A stretch of DNA of 64,000 nucleotides, taken from contig NC_045140.1 in assembly GCF_008831285.2 (NCBI RefSeq), forward strand, positions 907,528 to 971,527, given 5' to 3'. Position numbers and translations under genes: made by a program. Below, piece by piece: positions 37,310 to 50,992 of the stretch; the stretch's first letter is position 1, and each line of letters opens with the position of its first letter. Origin of the DNA: Nymphaea colorata. Taxonomy: Eukaryota > Streptophyta > Magnoliopsida > Nymphaeales > Nymphaeaceae. The notes beneath the pieces were generated by a model, which saw nothing but the letters and a program-made list of their open reading frames with translations, made no database searches and was not told where the DNA came from.

Positions 37310-39980
37310 AGTTATCTGCTACTTTATTGCTGCTTCCTTTCTTTCTTCTTTCATCTTTGGTACAAAAGGTAGGACTAGGAATAGCCAACTAACGTTCTGT
37401 TTTTTCATCACAAAAAATTGAAACGAAGAAGCAGTATTAGAGATGTGAATTTTTTTTCTTATAGCGAGGCTAACACAACCATGGAATTCTAGGCATGAAA
37501 AACGTGTGAATACAATGGCAGTGGGCCTGCAAATTTTTCAGTTTCTGAACTGTCTTTAGCGTGGTAGGCTGGTTCCATGGTGGTAATCACAATAAGAATG
37601 ACATTATTCGCCCTTAGCTTTAATGCATAACCTAGTGCTCCATGTATACGTTCAGATTTCCACCTAAAATCACATGTAAAAGAGAAAAATTGGGTTACCA
37701 CAGAATCAAGAAAGGGAAAAAAATGTATATGTTCTGTTGTTGACCCTTAGTATTCATTTCTCATTCCATGCCCCAATCACCACTATCTCCTCACAACTCG
37801 TTTATAAGGAAAGAAGGTGGTAGGAAGGGCTGATTCATATTGCTGTCGATTTTCCATATTCTAGCTCAAATATTTTCCCCTTCACATGAAAGGCTGAGAC
37901 TTGGCCATATCTACATGATTGACTATTGTATTTTAGTGTTTGTATATTTGTAAATGGTTTGTCTAATTTCTGAATGTATGCTGGTTGAAGTAATAGGAAT
38001 GCCCTTATGTGGGTAGGATGCATTTGTGCATGAAGCTAAGTGTGGCCTGGGCCAAATTTATTCCATTTGTTTAGATACATGCAATGACTAAGAACTATTT
38101 GCCAAGCATGCTTAGGTTTGACCATTCGCATATGTTGGCCGTGTTTACAATTGTGTCTCTTTCTTAAAAGTGACCCAATTTGCTAGTAGTGGATGTACGC
38201 ATCTAAGGAACAATAGATTACTTTTTTGCACTATGCATGCCCCTTATATCAAGACTAACTGCTCTGTAAGAGGAAGTATTGTGAGGCTAAATCTGCCGTA
38301 CTTCATGTTAAGAGGATCAACATCAATGTCTATTCAAGACATGACTGGAAGTCATGTAAGGTATAGGAAAAATTTAATGTCTCCATGGACTCGCATAAAT
38401 AAGGAACCTTGGATTTGTTTGGTTGTCTTGTTTGCGCATGAGTTGTGTAACACAATAAGTTTTCTCATTCCAATGGAAGCATATTCTGTGCTAACTCTTT
38501 CTAATTGTGCATATTGTCCATATCAGATCACAGGACATGGGCATGCTACATTGTTTTCACCTGGGAAACTTCTTCCTAAATACATTAAGAGAAAAGTTTT
38601 ATATGCACTGCTAATTCGATAGAGTCAACCTCTCTCCCCTGCAAAATCTCCAAGGATGAAATAGAAGACAAGTTTCCATCCCCCCTGCCTCAGGGGCATA
38701 ATATACCTAGTTGGGCTAAGAGCACATCTTTAGTTTGATTCCCGTGGGTGGTATGTCTCTGCAACTTAAGTGGTAGAGCACGAAGCTCAAGTTGAAAGAT
38801 GCTCCACTGTACCACTGATGCCGACACAGCCTAAAATGCCAGAGGCAGGAGAAATGAGGGGCTTCCCAACTTGTTCTAGGTGGTGGGTACTTGGATGTAT
38901 TCTCTAAAACGTGCATTTCACTTGCAAGGAAAGCTTTAAGTCTTTGCTTATCTTTTTGCTACTGATTTCTCCTCCAAAGGAAAGGATAGATTCCCATTTG
39001 AGCCCTTACCTGTCTGCATTTACCTGGCATATAGGAGTACATGTTTCTTAGCACCTGCCCCAAAACTTAGACCGGAGCATGAGAACTGAGAGCGAAGAAC
39101 AGTAACATGCTCTGGCTTTTTTCAATACAGCTATTTTCCAATTCTAAGGGCGAGACAACTTAAAACAAATATCTTTTTCTAGTTGACAGGCTTCAATTGA
39201 AAGCTTTGCATTTACCCAGTAAAAGAAGAATTAGAACTTGTGGGACACGTCCTTAAGATTAGGAGCAGAAGTTTGATCCCTAAAGCATTCGTTTAAATTG
39301 AATTATTTTTTAAGCAATAGGTTTCTCGAACATCTTCACAACAGCCACTTTTTGAACGTGAAAGAAATAGGCCCATACACTTCCGAGGAAGGTCTGTGTG
39401 GGGTTTTGTCGGGCAAGAACTCTCGAAGTGGGTTCGCTTGAATGGTTTCGAGACCCTTCTATCTAGGGCTGAATTTGTCCCATGTTATGATGAGCGCAGA
39501 CCACACATATTTCAGATGCAATACAGATTCTTCTCGTGCAGCAAATGACGGTTAGTGCAACTGGTCAGGGCAGGGTGGCGTGTTGAACGCATGCCATCTG
39601 TTCTATTTATGGAGGGCGCTCTCCTGATGGAATTGAGGAGTGTAGGTTTGGGTTGCGGGTGCCCTTATCGTTGCCAATGTGACTGGATTTTAACTCCACT
39701 CTCTCTCTCTCTCTAAAAAGATTTGAGTTGACGTTGGAGTTCGGAAACCTTTAGATGTGATAGTGCCTCTGACTTAAATGTCCTAATTTTTTCATTTAAT
39801 CCAGCTTTCCAAAAGATCACACAAAGTAGCATCGACTCTAACCAGTACCCATGGTATTTTAAGGCAGAGGAAGAACATCTGTAGGACGACTGCATAAAGA
39901 TGACATCATAAAAGCAACCTGGAAACAAATTTAGGGTCACAGTGCACAAATAGTTCATGTTGATCACTGAAAATCTACTC
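37310..39980. other. Intergenic spacer with an orphan ORF
   Basis: A 150-codon plus-strand frame at 38170-38622 (first ATG about 38233) is the longest unexplained ORF outside genes; I recognise no domain in it. A tRNA-box-like stretch near 38710-38800 is too weak to call. A (CT)n run lies near 39700. The right part is 3' flank of the amine oxidase gene. Confidence 0.45.
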
Positions 39981-42900
39981 TCAAAGTTTTGAAACCAGTC
40001 CGTTCTGCATAGGCTTTGCAACTCCATTGTCCTTTATATCTGTATCACAAGGAGATGGTGGGACATCAACTGCTGGTGAGCAATTGAAGAAGCCATGGGG
40101 CTGCATACAACAATTTGATGCTGTTAGAAATGGATAACTGCAACACACCAAAGCCCCTCGACCTTCCCTTGAGATGAAATGGTTATACTGCTCTCAATGG
40201 GAAGGATAGAAGGGATAACAATACAAAAAGAATGTTGCATATGCATGATATATAAGCATGACAACATTCAATGGAAGATCTGGTCCATGGATTGAAGCTT
40301 TAAATTTCAAAGGTCGGTGAAGAAATCACCATTTTGTAAAAAAAAAAAAAGAAAAAGAAAAAAGAAAAGAGGAATTGCCAAGAATTTGGGAGAAGAAAAG
40401 CTCTATAGTACAATCTACCACAAGCTATCGAAGGTTGGTATACACAGGCCAAACCTTTCACCACCACAAAGTCTTAGCTGAATGTAAATGCAAAAATGAA
40501 TTAAGTCCCTAAACCATGTCCTGCACCTATCCTGCAGGATTTCTCTTTTCACCAGGTTGGCACAAATATGACAGTCACCGTGAACCTACATTTCTAGCGA
40601 AATGGAACATCTATGTTAGAAAAGAGTATTGCACCATAGATTGTGTGTGTGTGTCTGTGTGCACAGGATTTTTCTTTACACCAGGTTCGCACAATATGAC
40701 ACTGGGAACCTAGATTTCTAGGGAAATGGAACATCTATGTTAGAAAAGAGTATTGCACCATAGTTGTCTGTGTCTGTATGCGTAGATTGGTATTGCACTT
40801 AGGTCAGGGTTCTGCTTTCGGATTCTAAAATAAAGCTGAAGAAAGAGATCTATAAAATTTTCTCAAAATGGCGAGTAAAGAGAAGTGCATCATGGATTTG
40901 GCAAAGAAATCAATACCTATATGACTTCTGGGAGCAAATGCATGCAATTGATACAAAGGAATAAGAAGAAAAAGAAAGAAATACTGGATCTTAGCAATAC
41001 CAACATACCAGTAGCATAAAACCTAGTCTGTCCACAGGCATGACAGGCCAGTCCTCCAATCGAGGGATGTGTGTGATTCCAAAGACATACCTGAAATGGA
41101 TGATCAACGTGATTTTAGATAGTTCACAATGTGGCAATAAATATTTGAAATAGTTAAATCGGCTAAATGGCTAGGACCTAGGTCATTTCAGGATCAGCTG
41201 GTCACTAACCAATATCAGCATTAAGAGAAGATTAGATAGATTATTTGTCTACAATGAAATGCAATCCATGCTGCTAGAAAAGTTAACATGAATGCATACA
41301 AGACACTACAGATTTCCAGCTGCTGTGAAGATCAAGTTGCACTATCCACATGATAGCATGAGTAACAAGTTTAAACCACAATCTGAGGAGTCCACTGTCA
41401 TCTTTTTCTTCCAAAATGAGTTTCAGTAAAAAGAACAGACAAGTTTGCGCACAAAGCATCCACTAGAAAGAAAACCACAAGTACCAAAATAGGAAAAAGA
41501 AAAAGAAAAAAAACACGACAGAAACAAATTAAGGAGAGGGCAGAAAACCGAAAAAACCTAGCTACTAGTGGATCTTCAGAAAGCCACAGCCTTGGGGGAT
41601 CTAATCTAGCCAAATCATGGCCTTCTGATTTTCTTTAAAAGAGGACCCAAGTGCCAGATGATTAATCAAGACTATTGAATTTGTTTGTTGTGGCCAACAT
41701 AACTGAAACATCTTTACTTCAAGCCAAAGAAACCATCAGAAAGCAAAGTTTGTAGCAGCAGGAACTTTTTCCCTTTGACACTCATTCAGGGAGCAAAAGC
41801 AACTAGCTGCATCCAGGAAATTATTTTGTTGTGCTAACGACATTAACAACTGAAAAATTTTATCTATAAAAATAAGAAGTATAACAATTAAGAACAGTAA
41901 ACAACTTTCCAAATATAAAATTTTGTTTTCTCCTTCAGTTATAGACTAAAAATTCAGTGTTTTATGTATCGTTCAGTATAGCAAATAAGTAATGATTAAT
42001 CATAACTCTGGGAGAAACCAACACTGTACACCCTCCAACAAGTTTAACGGACGTAAGTATCCTGTGTCAGGTATCACTTATGATACACCATCTATCTTAC
42101 TTTTCAGGACAATATGCAAGGTCCATTGCTTTATACCTCCAAATACATAAAGAGTACAGGAACTTTGGGTTTTTTTTTTGGTTCCTCTTTGCACTCTGCA
42201 GTTACATATATTATGGGCAGGCTTGGACTTCCATTTTTCTTTCTCGTCTCCTTTTTTTTTTGGAAGCCTATAGTTGCCTCAAAATAAAAAAAAAATGTTC
42301 TTATTAAATTTTCTTTAATCTTGTACATGTTAATTATTGGGAATGATTCAGGTTAAGTTTTAATTACCGTGTGAAAATTTTCACACTACTCTAAAATATT
42401 TTTTAATCATTGTACACTTAATATTTTACGAGATTGAAGGTGTTATGTCTTCTCTCACAATAAAATAAGGAAAAAATAGCAGCAAATGCTTGGCCTTCTG
42501 CCAGATCACATAAAATAAATAGCATAAGTAGAAGTAGAACTAACCAAAGAACAATATCTGTTTCCTCAAGGGGACGATTTTGTTGCACCCATGTGGCTAG
42601 CCCTTCACCAGCGCGTGGATTTTGATTAGGAAACTCGCCTCCAGGATACCTTTCTTCACGATTATAAGCTGTGACCCAGAGGTTGTGCTTCAGGAAGGCA
42701 GCCCTTCGCAAGAACTTTGCTTCAGAACCAGCCAAAGGCAAGCAATTTGAACCAGGCATCAGTTTATAGCCAGTGAGTTGTCCTGTTCGGTTTACAGCTC
42801 TTGTATTTCGAATCTATAGACGCCAAAAAATCTTCTTAGAAACTTCTTATGCTTCCAGATAGCAAAATAGTGCAACCCTAAGATAACTAATTAAATTCAA

Positions 42901-45900
42901 GAAAGCTAATGATGAGGCAGGAGGCAGGACTGGGTTCATGTGAAACCAATAAAATAAACTGTAATAAGTATTTTCCAAATCTAAAGTATATACCCATCTT
43001 CTTAATTTAAGGTATTGAGTAAACAATTGACATTTGTATACAGAAAAACTGCTCAAATTATCAACAATGGTAAATCTACTTCAGAAAACTCAACCAAAAG
43101 ATTTTCCTGTGAAATGCCTCTTAGCCATCATACATTTCCTCAAAGTAAATTACCAATTACCTTCTTTATTGAAGAGAAGCTTCTTGCATGTATGACCCTT
43201 TTGTTCCTTAACAAGGCAACTTATTCCAGCTGCCAAAGCAATTTTTCCATTTTATTTCCCAAAGGCATTTACTTAGTTATATTCTTTCTTTCAAGTGCAT
43301 CTTGACAGTTTCAAACTTTCAACTTTCATCCATGAAATGGATGGTCATGTGAAAACATAGGCTCTTTCATGTGCCACTGTCATCAATTGATAGGGTGCAC
43401 ACTGAACACATACCATGAAAGCCCGACCTTGGGCCTTGTAAGCTTGCCTCAATTACAAATATCAAGGATTATAACACTGGTCAAAGCTTGAACACACATG
43501 CTCAGTCAAACAACCTATCTATGTAAAAGGAAAAAACCATGAGCATAGACATTCCAATAGTAGGATGTTAGATATTAAACCAGAATCTAACATTACTAAA
43601 CATCAAATTTTGATTAGCAAATGAATTTGGATTAGATATAGGATTTTCCTAGATGAATTTTATGATATCCTAATCTGATTATAAGTAAAAAAAAAAAAAA
43701 AAATTGCATTGCATATTGCAATTTGTACATCCAAATCCATACCCAAATCCAAGACTGATTACCAATAGCAAGTTTAGTGGGTGGGATGCTGGCTACACTG
43801 GACCTGAAATGGATCTACTTATCTCCCTACAAGAGAGGAAGAGGGAAGTACTGCCAAGACCTACAATTGTTATTATCTATCCCAGGATCTGTATATGATT
43901 ACCTTCACTAGCAGGACCCTGTATAAGCAAATCATAGAGGTATCCATGTTCTGGATGGCAGCTGAAGAACATTTTTTGAAGTCGGTCTTTGGTCCAGCGA
44001 GGCAGATGTCTGGCTTACAGTAGTGAAAGGAGAAGAAAGGTTTCCTCTTTTTTCTGGGCAATGGATGCTATGAGCTCAGGAATAAGAATGACAGATATCT
44101 TATATAGTGCATAAGAGTCACTTTTATGGTTATCTAGCAATAGTTAAGCTAGCACCTTACTGACAGAAAGAACTAGTGAGCACCAATGGTGCAAAAAGGC
44201 AGCGATGACTTTACAAAAACAGATAAAGCAGGGATTCTTTTGCGAAATAATCAATAAGGCAGGGATTGTCTTGCAAAAATCCCATTTTTTCATCAGCTCA
44301 ATTGCATGGATCACTTGGTCATAAAACTACGGTGGGGATAAAGCCTATCTCAAGTGGTCAGCTATTCAACTTTTTTGGTAATTATTACTCATACACCTAA
44401 CAATCCAACAATCAGGCACAAATCTGCCTTTAATATGATATTTGTGTCATTTTTAGACAGCAAATCGGATGAGTTAACAATGAAGGTTTAGAATCATTTC
44501 ATGTGCTACAGAACAGAAACTTCTCCATTTTCATTCTAAGTTGTTTTAGAATACATGATAAGATGAACATTTAGATAAAACTAAGACCCTTTTTTTCACA
44601 TCCTATGGGTCAGAATTTCTGCATTTCTTTCCCATGTTGCTTTACATTACAGGACAAGATAAATATCTAGCTAAACTGATTACCTTCTGTTTATCAAAGT
44701 AAATTTCAAAAGTTTATGCCTATTGCCTATTCGTTTCCCATAAAAAATACTTTGATCCACAAACCAAAGGAGGGAGAAATAAATGATACAGTCCGCAAAT
44801 GATATGGACACATTTATGTTTTTAGATACATAAAGGCAAGTGATAAACCTCAAAAGACAAGAACACAATTTCATTTGTAACACACAAACAAGTATCACTG
44901 CTTAATTGTTTTCCAAGAGGAGAAAAAGTTCAAATTTAATGACAAGTAAATAAATAGTGCAACAGGCAAATCTTACAATCCAGTGCCGAGCAGTCAAAGG
45001 ATTACAGTCAGACATCGCTTGCAATTCAGATCGAAGCAGCTTTTCTTCTGCATAGAATGCATTATTGTGAATATTTTCCTTCCCAGGCTCTTCGACCATA
45101 ACGTTGAGTTCCACAACCTAAAAGAACACCACATAGGAGCATGAGTCATATTATCTGCAGTTACGGGTTTCTCCAATGAAAATGGATGGCCAAATGTCAT
45201 ACTTTTTCTTAAAAAGTACATAATGTAATGGTCATAATATCTGATTATAAATTTTGCCTTTTTCATCTTTTTAGTACTGTCTAAAGGCGCCTAGTACTAT
45301 TGACTGCTTTTGACTACATTGAAGGAGGAACCTACTTCCCTCGCTTGAGTAAAGGATTATGCATGGATAGGCAATAGTAGCAGGCATGCGTCAGCAGATG
45401 CCTTTAGAGTATTCTATGAAAGCATGAAAGATATATGATATCCAATTTAGAACTATTACACTTTTGTACTTTAATGATTATTACACACATAGCCATAATA
45501 TGCATATAAAAAGCTAATACAGGGTGATGCAATAAGTGCAAAACTGTGGCCACAACGTCTCACTCTGGAGCAGATGATAAACTTCCAACTTTCAGAAGCT
45601 TTACTTGCAAAGTACCTCTTTTCATTGGTTTCTAATGATTAAATATTCATTAGCTTAGGTATCACCGCTTTTCCAAAACTACTTGTTTCTCAAGAACATG
45701 AATGCGCCAGTACTGCTAAGCAAGCATTATTCAGCCAGATAAAAGAAAAATGAATCATGCATGTTTCCTTATTTCATCTCTCCTATTTACTAACCTAAGT
45801 TGTCAAAAGGAGGTATCTGGGAAATGAAAAATGAAGAAAAATCAAACCTACCTGATTGAAAGTCTCACCAGGCTTACAATCAACTGCCATATCCATACGA

Positions 45901-48900
45901 GCGACAAAGAAATGTTGATGAACTGGTGCATATAAGCCTGGGGCAATTGTAGTACCATATTTTCTATACTCGCCAGGTTGTAAAGCTCCTAAGCTCAAAA
46001 TACCTGTAAGCTTAACTTCTGCCTCAATTTTCCCATCCTGAAACAGAAAGGAAGCAGATCTCATTTCAAAGCCCAACTCCACATGTTCCTGAACAGCAAA
46101 AGAAATGACTAAAGAAGATTCTGTAGAGGAGAACATTTATAAATACTTAGCTACTCAATCCATAAAGAAATAAAGAAGGTCCAACATAAATAAGATTCCA
46201 GATTCATTGAAACAAGGAGACTTGTAAACTCAAAATGAGTAAATAACTTAAGAAAAAAGCACAAGCATTTTTTGTTTACAATTTATCCTTCACCATCTAA
46301 AATTGGTCCTAGAAGAGAAACTTGGTTGCCCTTCTAGTATAATGAGAAAACATTAGCAGCATTATGTGGAAAAGTATATAAAGAGCAGCCAAATATTTCC
46401 AGTATATAATTAGCCATTAAATGTTTCATACGAAACATATCAATAATAGCACAGCTGCACAAGAACCAGATTTATAGTTACAAAAGGTCATAACTAAATA
46501 AGATAGCAAACTAACTTCAAATCTGTAGGAAAACCAATTACTGTTTTCACTGAAACAATGACTAGCAGGTTCTGTGTTTTCAGCTCAGTTAACAAGCTAA
46601 ACACAGATATTAATACTGTCAATGGAACATGGTTGATGAAATATCTTTTCAAATTCCTATATTGTTTGTTATTTGTATTTTGCTGCTCATGTTAGACAAG
46701 TATTTCTTTTGCAAGAATCCATGTCCTTGCACCATAAAATGCAAGAATAGACATCAGTGCACCAGGAAGTACAAGAATTAAAGAGAAGCATGATGGCAGA
46801 ATATTATCACAACTTTTATCTGGAATTCGATGGAACGTGCATAAAAGCTAAATAGATCAAGGCAGCAGATATATGTACTTTCATGTTATTGAGCATGCCT
46901 CTCTGCAACTACAAAAGACTGTAGTACCTGCAGACAATCAAACTTCTTAGATATTGTAGTTTCCTCATGTAGGAAAAAGACATTGAAGATGAGAATGTCC
47001 TAATAAAAAACAGCAAAGGCATGCCATGAAAGTATGCAGGGGCATTCACTAATGACAAACTACTCTCCCACATTTGAATTCACTAACCATCAGTACGACC
47101 AGACTTGAGATTGATAACTCTTAGCGCTACTGAGCAGCAGAGGAATGGCTGAGTTTGAACTTTAATCGACCAAGAGAAATGTGTCTGTATATATATATAT
47201 ATATATACACACGCCCATAAAGACTAGTAATCTTATTCCTTCACAAAGCAGCAGAGGCCTGACTGAGTTTGAATTTCAACAGACCAAGTGAAATGCGTCT
47301 GGGTTCAAAATTTATGCAAGTAAACAAATTTTCACACACGCACAGACACATTATGCACGTGTGTGGGTGTGTGTGATGACTCTCAACTTATGATATTCCC
47401 TGCCCTGCAGCTCAGGGCCCACAGTCTTAGTTTACAATCTAGATCACATACAGCCTGTTGTGAACCAGAATTTGACTCCTATTCAAAAAATTCTTATGTC
47501 ATTTCTAATGTCCCAGTTGACCAGAGATCTAACAAAGTGATGCACAGACTTCAGACTCCTTTCAGTTTCAACTAAATCTAACACCTATTTCAATTGGATT
47601 GACTCCTCAGATGCAATTGCTATTCTGGTTCGGGTTGATATGTGTTCCGAAAGTCAATCCACTGACAGACCGATCAATAAAGCACGTATCCTACATAAAG
47701 CTTTTACCTAAAGGATACCTAAAAAATTGCACAAACAAGAAAACTAATGCCACTCTGAACAAGCAGAAAAGGCCATTGCACATGATGCAAGTAAAGAATC
47801 TAAGTCAACAAAACCAACAACATCATGGATACCCATTCCTGACTTTGTAACCAAGGTCAGATGACCTAATACCAAATTCTGCCACGCAAAATCTCTCATG
47901 CAAATCTGAACAATCAAGGCAAACTTGTGTGAAACTGTAAATAGATGAGGCTCTCAGCGCAACAATGAAACGAGCTCCCACTGCCTATATGAATCTAAAG
48001 AGAACTTGCATCAAACATATCCATTATTGTACGGAACCACGCTAAGGGATTCTGATAGCATAAATCCAGTCATCAAAAGGCTAGTGGCTTGGGGAAATGT
48101 TTAAGAATATCTGATTGTTGTTTTCAAGCACTAAGGTGAGCACAGATGCCAGTTTAGACGAGAAAAAACTTTGTGTTAAGAATTAAGATATTTTATTAAT
48201 TATCTGTTTTTGTAACCTCAGGATTATATCTGAGAACTATATCTGCAAGATTAAAGAAAACCAGTTAATTTTAACCATGAGGAACATCAATGAGAACAAT
48301 TAAATCCAGATTTTAGTGACTGGAATTTCTCTATAGTCGAAAATGTGCACAATTGCACATACATTTGGAATGCAACATGTAAAAACAGAATGTGAAAGAG
48401 GCAGCTTCCTACACCCTCCACATTAATCTGTTGCATTTGGAAATTATGCATCAATTTCATTTATATAATTAAAAAATATCCATACAAGGATTGTGAACAG
48501 TAACATTTCAATTGGTCCAATGTTTTTATCAAGCTATTTTATCTTGTATTTTTGACACTTACAAAGTGACAAATGAGATCATCACAACATTCGACTATGA
48601 ACTAAGATCAGTACATCAGCAATTATGTGTTCAGTTCTCGAAGCACAGGAACAGGTTCACAGACCAGATTCACATTTAATTGCATAAAACATGGGGTGAG
48701 AAACTCACCAGCTATCTCCTTTTCAGCATGTTCCACCCTTTGTGAGTCACACCCTAGGACTCAACAGAATGAGAAGGCCCAATAAAGTAAATAGCAACAT
48801 GGATTTATCAGAAAAGGAATGAGAGAATTGACACATTATTTTAAGTGGAAGCAACAAACAATTTGATTGAGACAGCTGATTGATAGAGATCTTTAGGGTA

Positions 48901-50893
48901 CAAAGGATTTTATGGACATGAGGAACATCATCGCTGTTCATTTGTTAATTTCCAGTTGCCTATAAAGTGGTACCAGAAACTAGAAAGATCACAATGATAT
49001 AGAAACTGTCAAAAGAAAATTCCACCCGTTTTAGTATAAGAATTAATGACTTGCCTGATAGAAGTGCCAAAAGAATCCATATTCATAATTTGCAACAGTA
49101 CATATAAATGATACAGACAGACGCCTGGATCGCCTGACTTCAGCTAATCCTGTCCTCCAGTCTTGATGCTTCCACAAAATTCCAAAATCTTCTTCATGCA
49201 AGCAGACACAATTCTCGATTGTCTCCACACCCCCACTGAAATTTGTAAAATGGGCATCAAAGTATTTGATAAACCCCAAACAGTCACACCCCTACATGGT
49301 AAATTAATAATATAAGCTTATACTTGATTGGCTGAATGCAACAATATGCAGCACACTAAATCAGTAATTGATTAAGAAGTGCATACTGAATTAAGAGTAC
49401 CTTCTTAAGAGAGTGAGCATTTTTGCCCAAGCCATCTTCCCCAGCATCAAATGCATTTTTTCGATAATGAGGGTCATTTGGATCCCCATATGGAACAACC
49501 ATTTCAACAAAGCTCAACCTATGCGCCACAGACCTCCGTCCACGACTACCATCAATATATGCAACAGAGTAGATAACCAAACCCTCCCTGGGTGTAAAAC
49601 CAATTCGAAAATTCCACTGTACAACATGAAGTCAGAAAGAGATTAAGAACTTAAAGAAGATTGAAAAGTCGAACTTTTATGAAATGGACCAAATTAACAT
49701 GTTAAAAAAAGGTAACCTTTTGCCACTCCACGAAGTATCCATTAACACGAAAACTAGGACCTTCTGGCTGAATAATTTGCAATGGTTTTACATCACTTCG
49801 GTCAACACCTCCTCTGGTTTCCCCAGGGGTATAATTTCTTAAAGGATCAGCTGGAGGCAAAGGAACAAGTTTACGGTCTTCAAACTCAATAACCTCCATA
49901 TTTTGCATGTCAACAAGTACATGTATGCCTTCAACTGGGCGTGCATATCCATTCTCCATTGGGCAGTCACTCTCAGTTCTGCAGAAAATAAGTGGCTTTG
50001 CAAGCCGACGGCTAGGGGCATCTGCTTCACTATGGTAACCAGCACACCTGCAAAGGATTGTCACAAATACAAGTAGGTTAAAATCCAGAAGAGAAAATGA
50101 CTCGATCAAAAGATGTAAGCAAACATCTAGGATCCTACCATGGGTCCACCATAACAAGATCCATGTCTTCTATTCCCCTTTTCTTCATGGCTTCCCTGAA
50201 GGGTGGGTAATCCTTAACAACAGCTTCACATTCAGCATATTCCTCTGCATCCTGTAATCATGGTTAAAGATGACAGAAAATGCAGACCATAAGCAAATGA
50301 ATCTACATTGCCTTAAGTTGGTGGCATTTAGAGCTGATAGAAGGACCTATACTAGTTCAAAAGCAATATCAACAATGGAAACTCATATGCATGAATGGCC
50401 ATACTATAACTGTAAAGACAAGGAAACAGGAAATATACTTATAAAGGGTCTATACTAGTTAAACGACAATATCATATATAGGAATCATATGCATGACTAG
50501 TCATAGTCATACTGTAACTGTAAAGGGGACAGGTAGCCTCAATTAGCAGTCTAGCAAAGAACTGGACACCTAGTCTATAAAATTTTCTTATTTCAGAGGA
50601 ACTTATATCTGGCATGAAAAAAGGTAGACAGCTGCCTATCGATGAAAATAATACAAGTTCCAGTTCGCCACCAAATCCATGATTTAGTCAAGAATTTCAT
50701 AGGATCCATTAGGCAATATGATATCCTGATGCTTCTGGGTCTCAAAAATGCAAATTATGAGATCATATAATGCATGAAGGGTCATATGAATGTCAATGAC
50801 ATATTGCACGTCTGAGTTCTACCATGGAAAATACAACTCTACGCCTAACTATTTGTGTTAAGAGAGAGACAAATTTCTCAAAAAAATAAATGA

Positions 50894-50992
<99 letters not shown>

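Noticed and set aside
38710-38830. tRNA gene or SINE
   Set aside because: A- and B-box-like pieces occur in the wrong order or spacing and no cloverleaf can be drawn.
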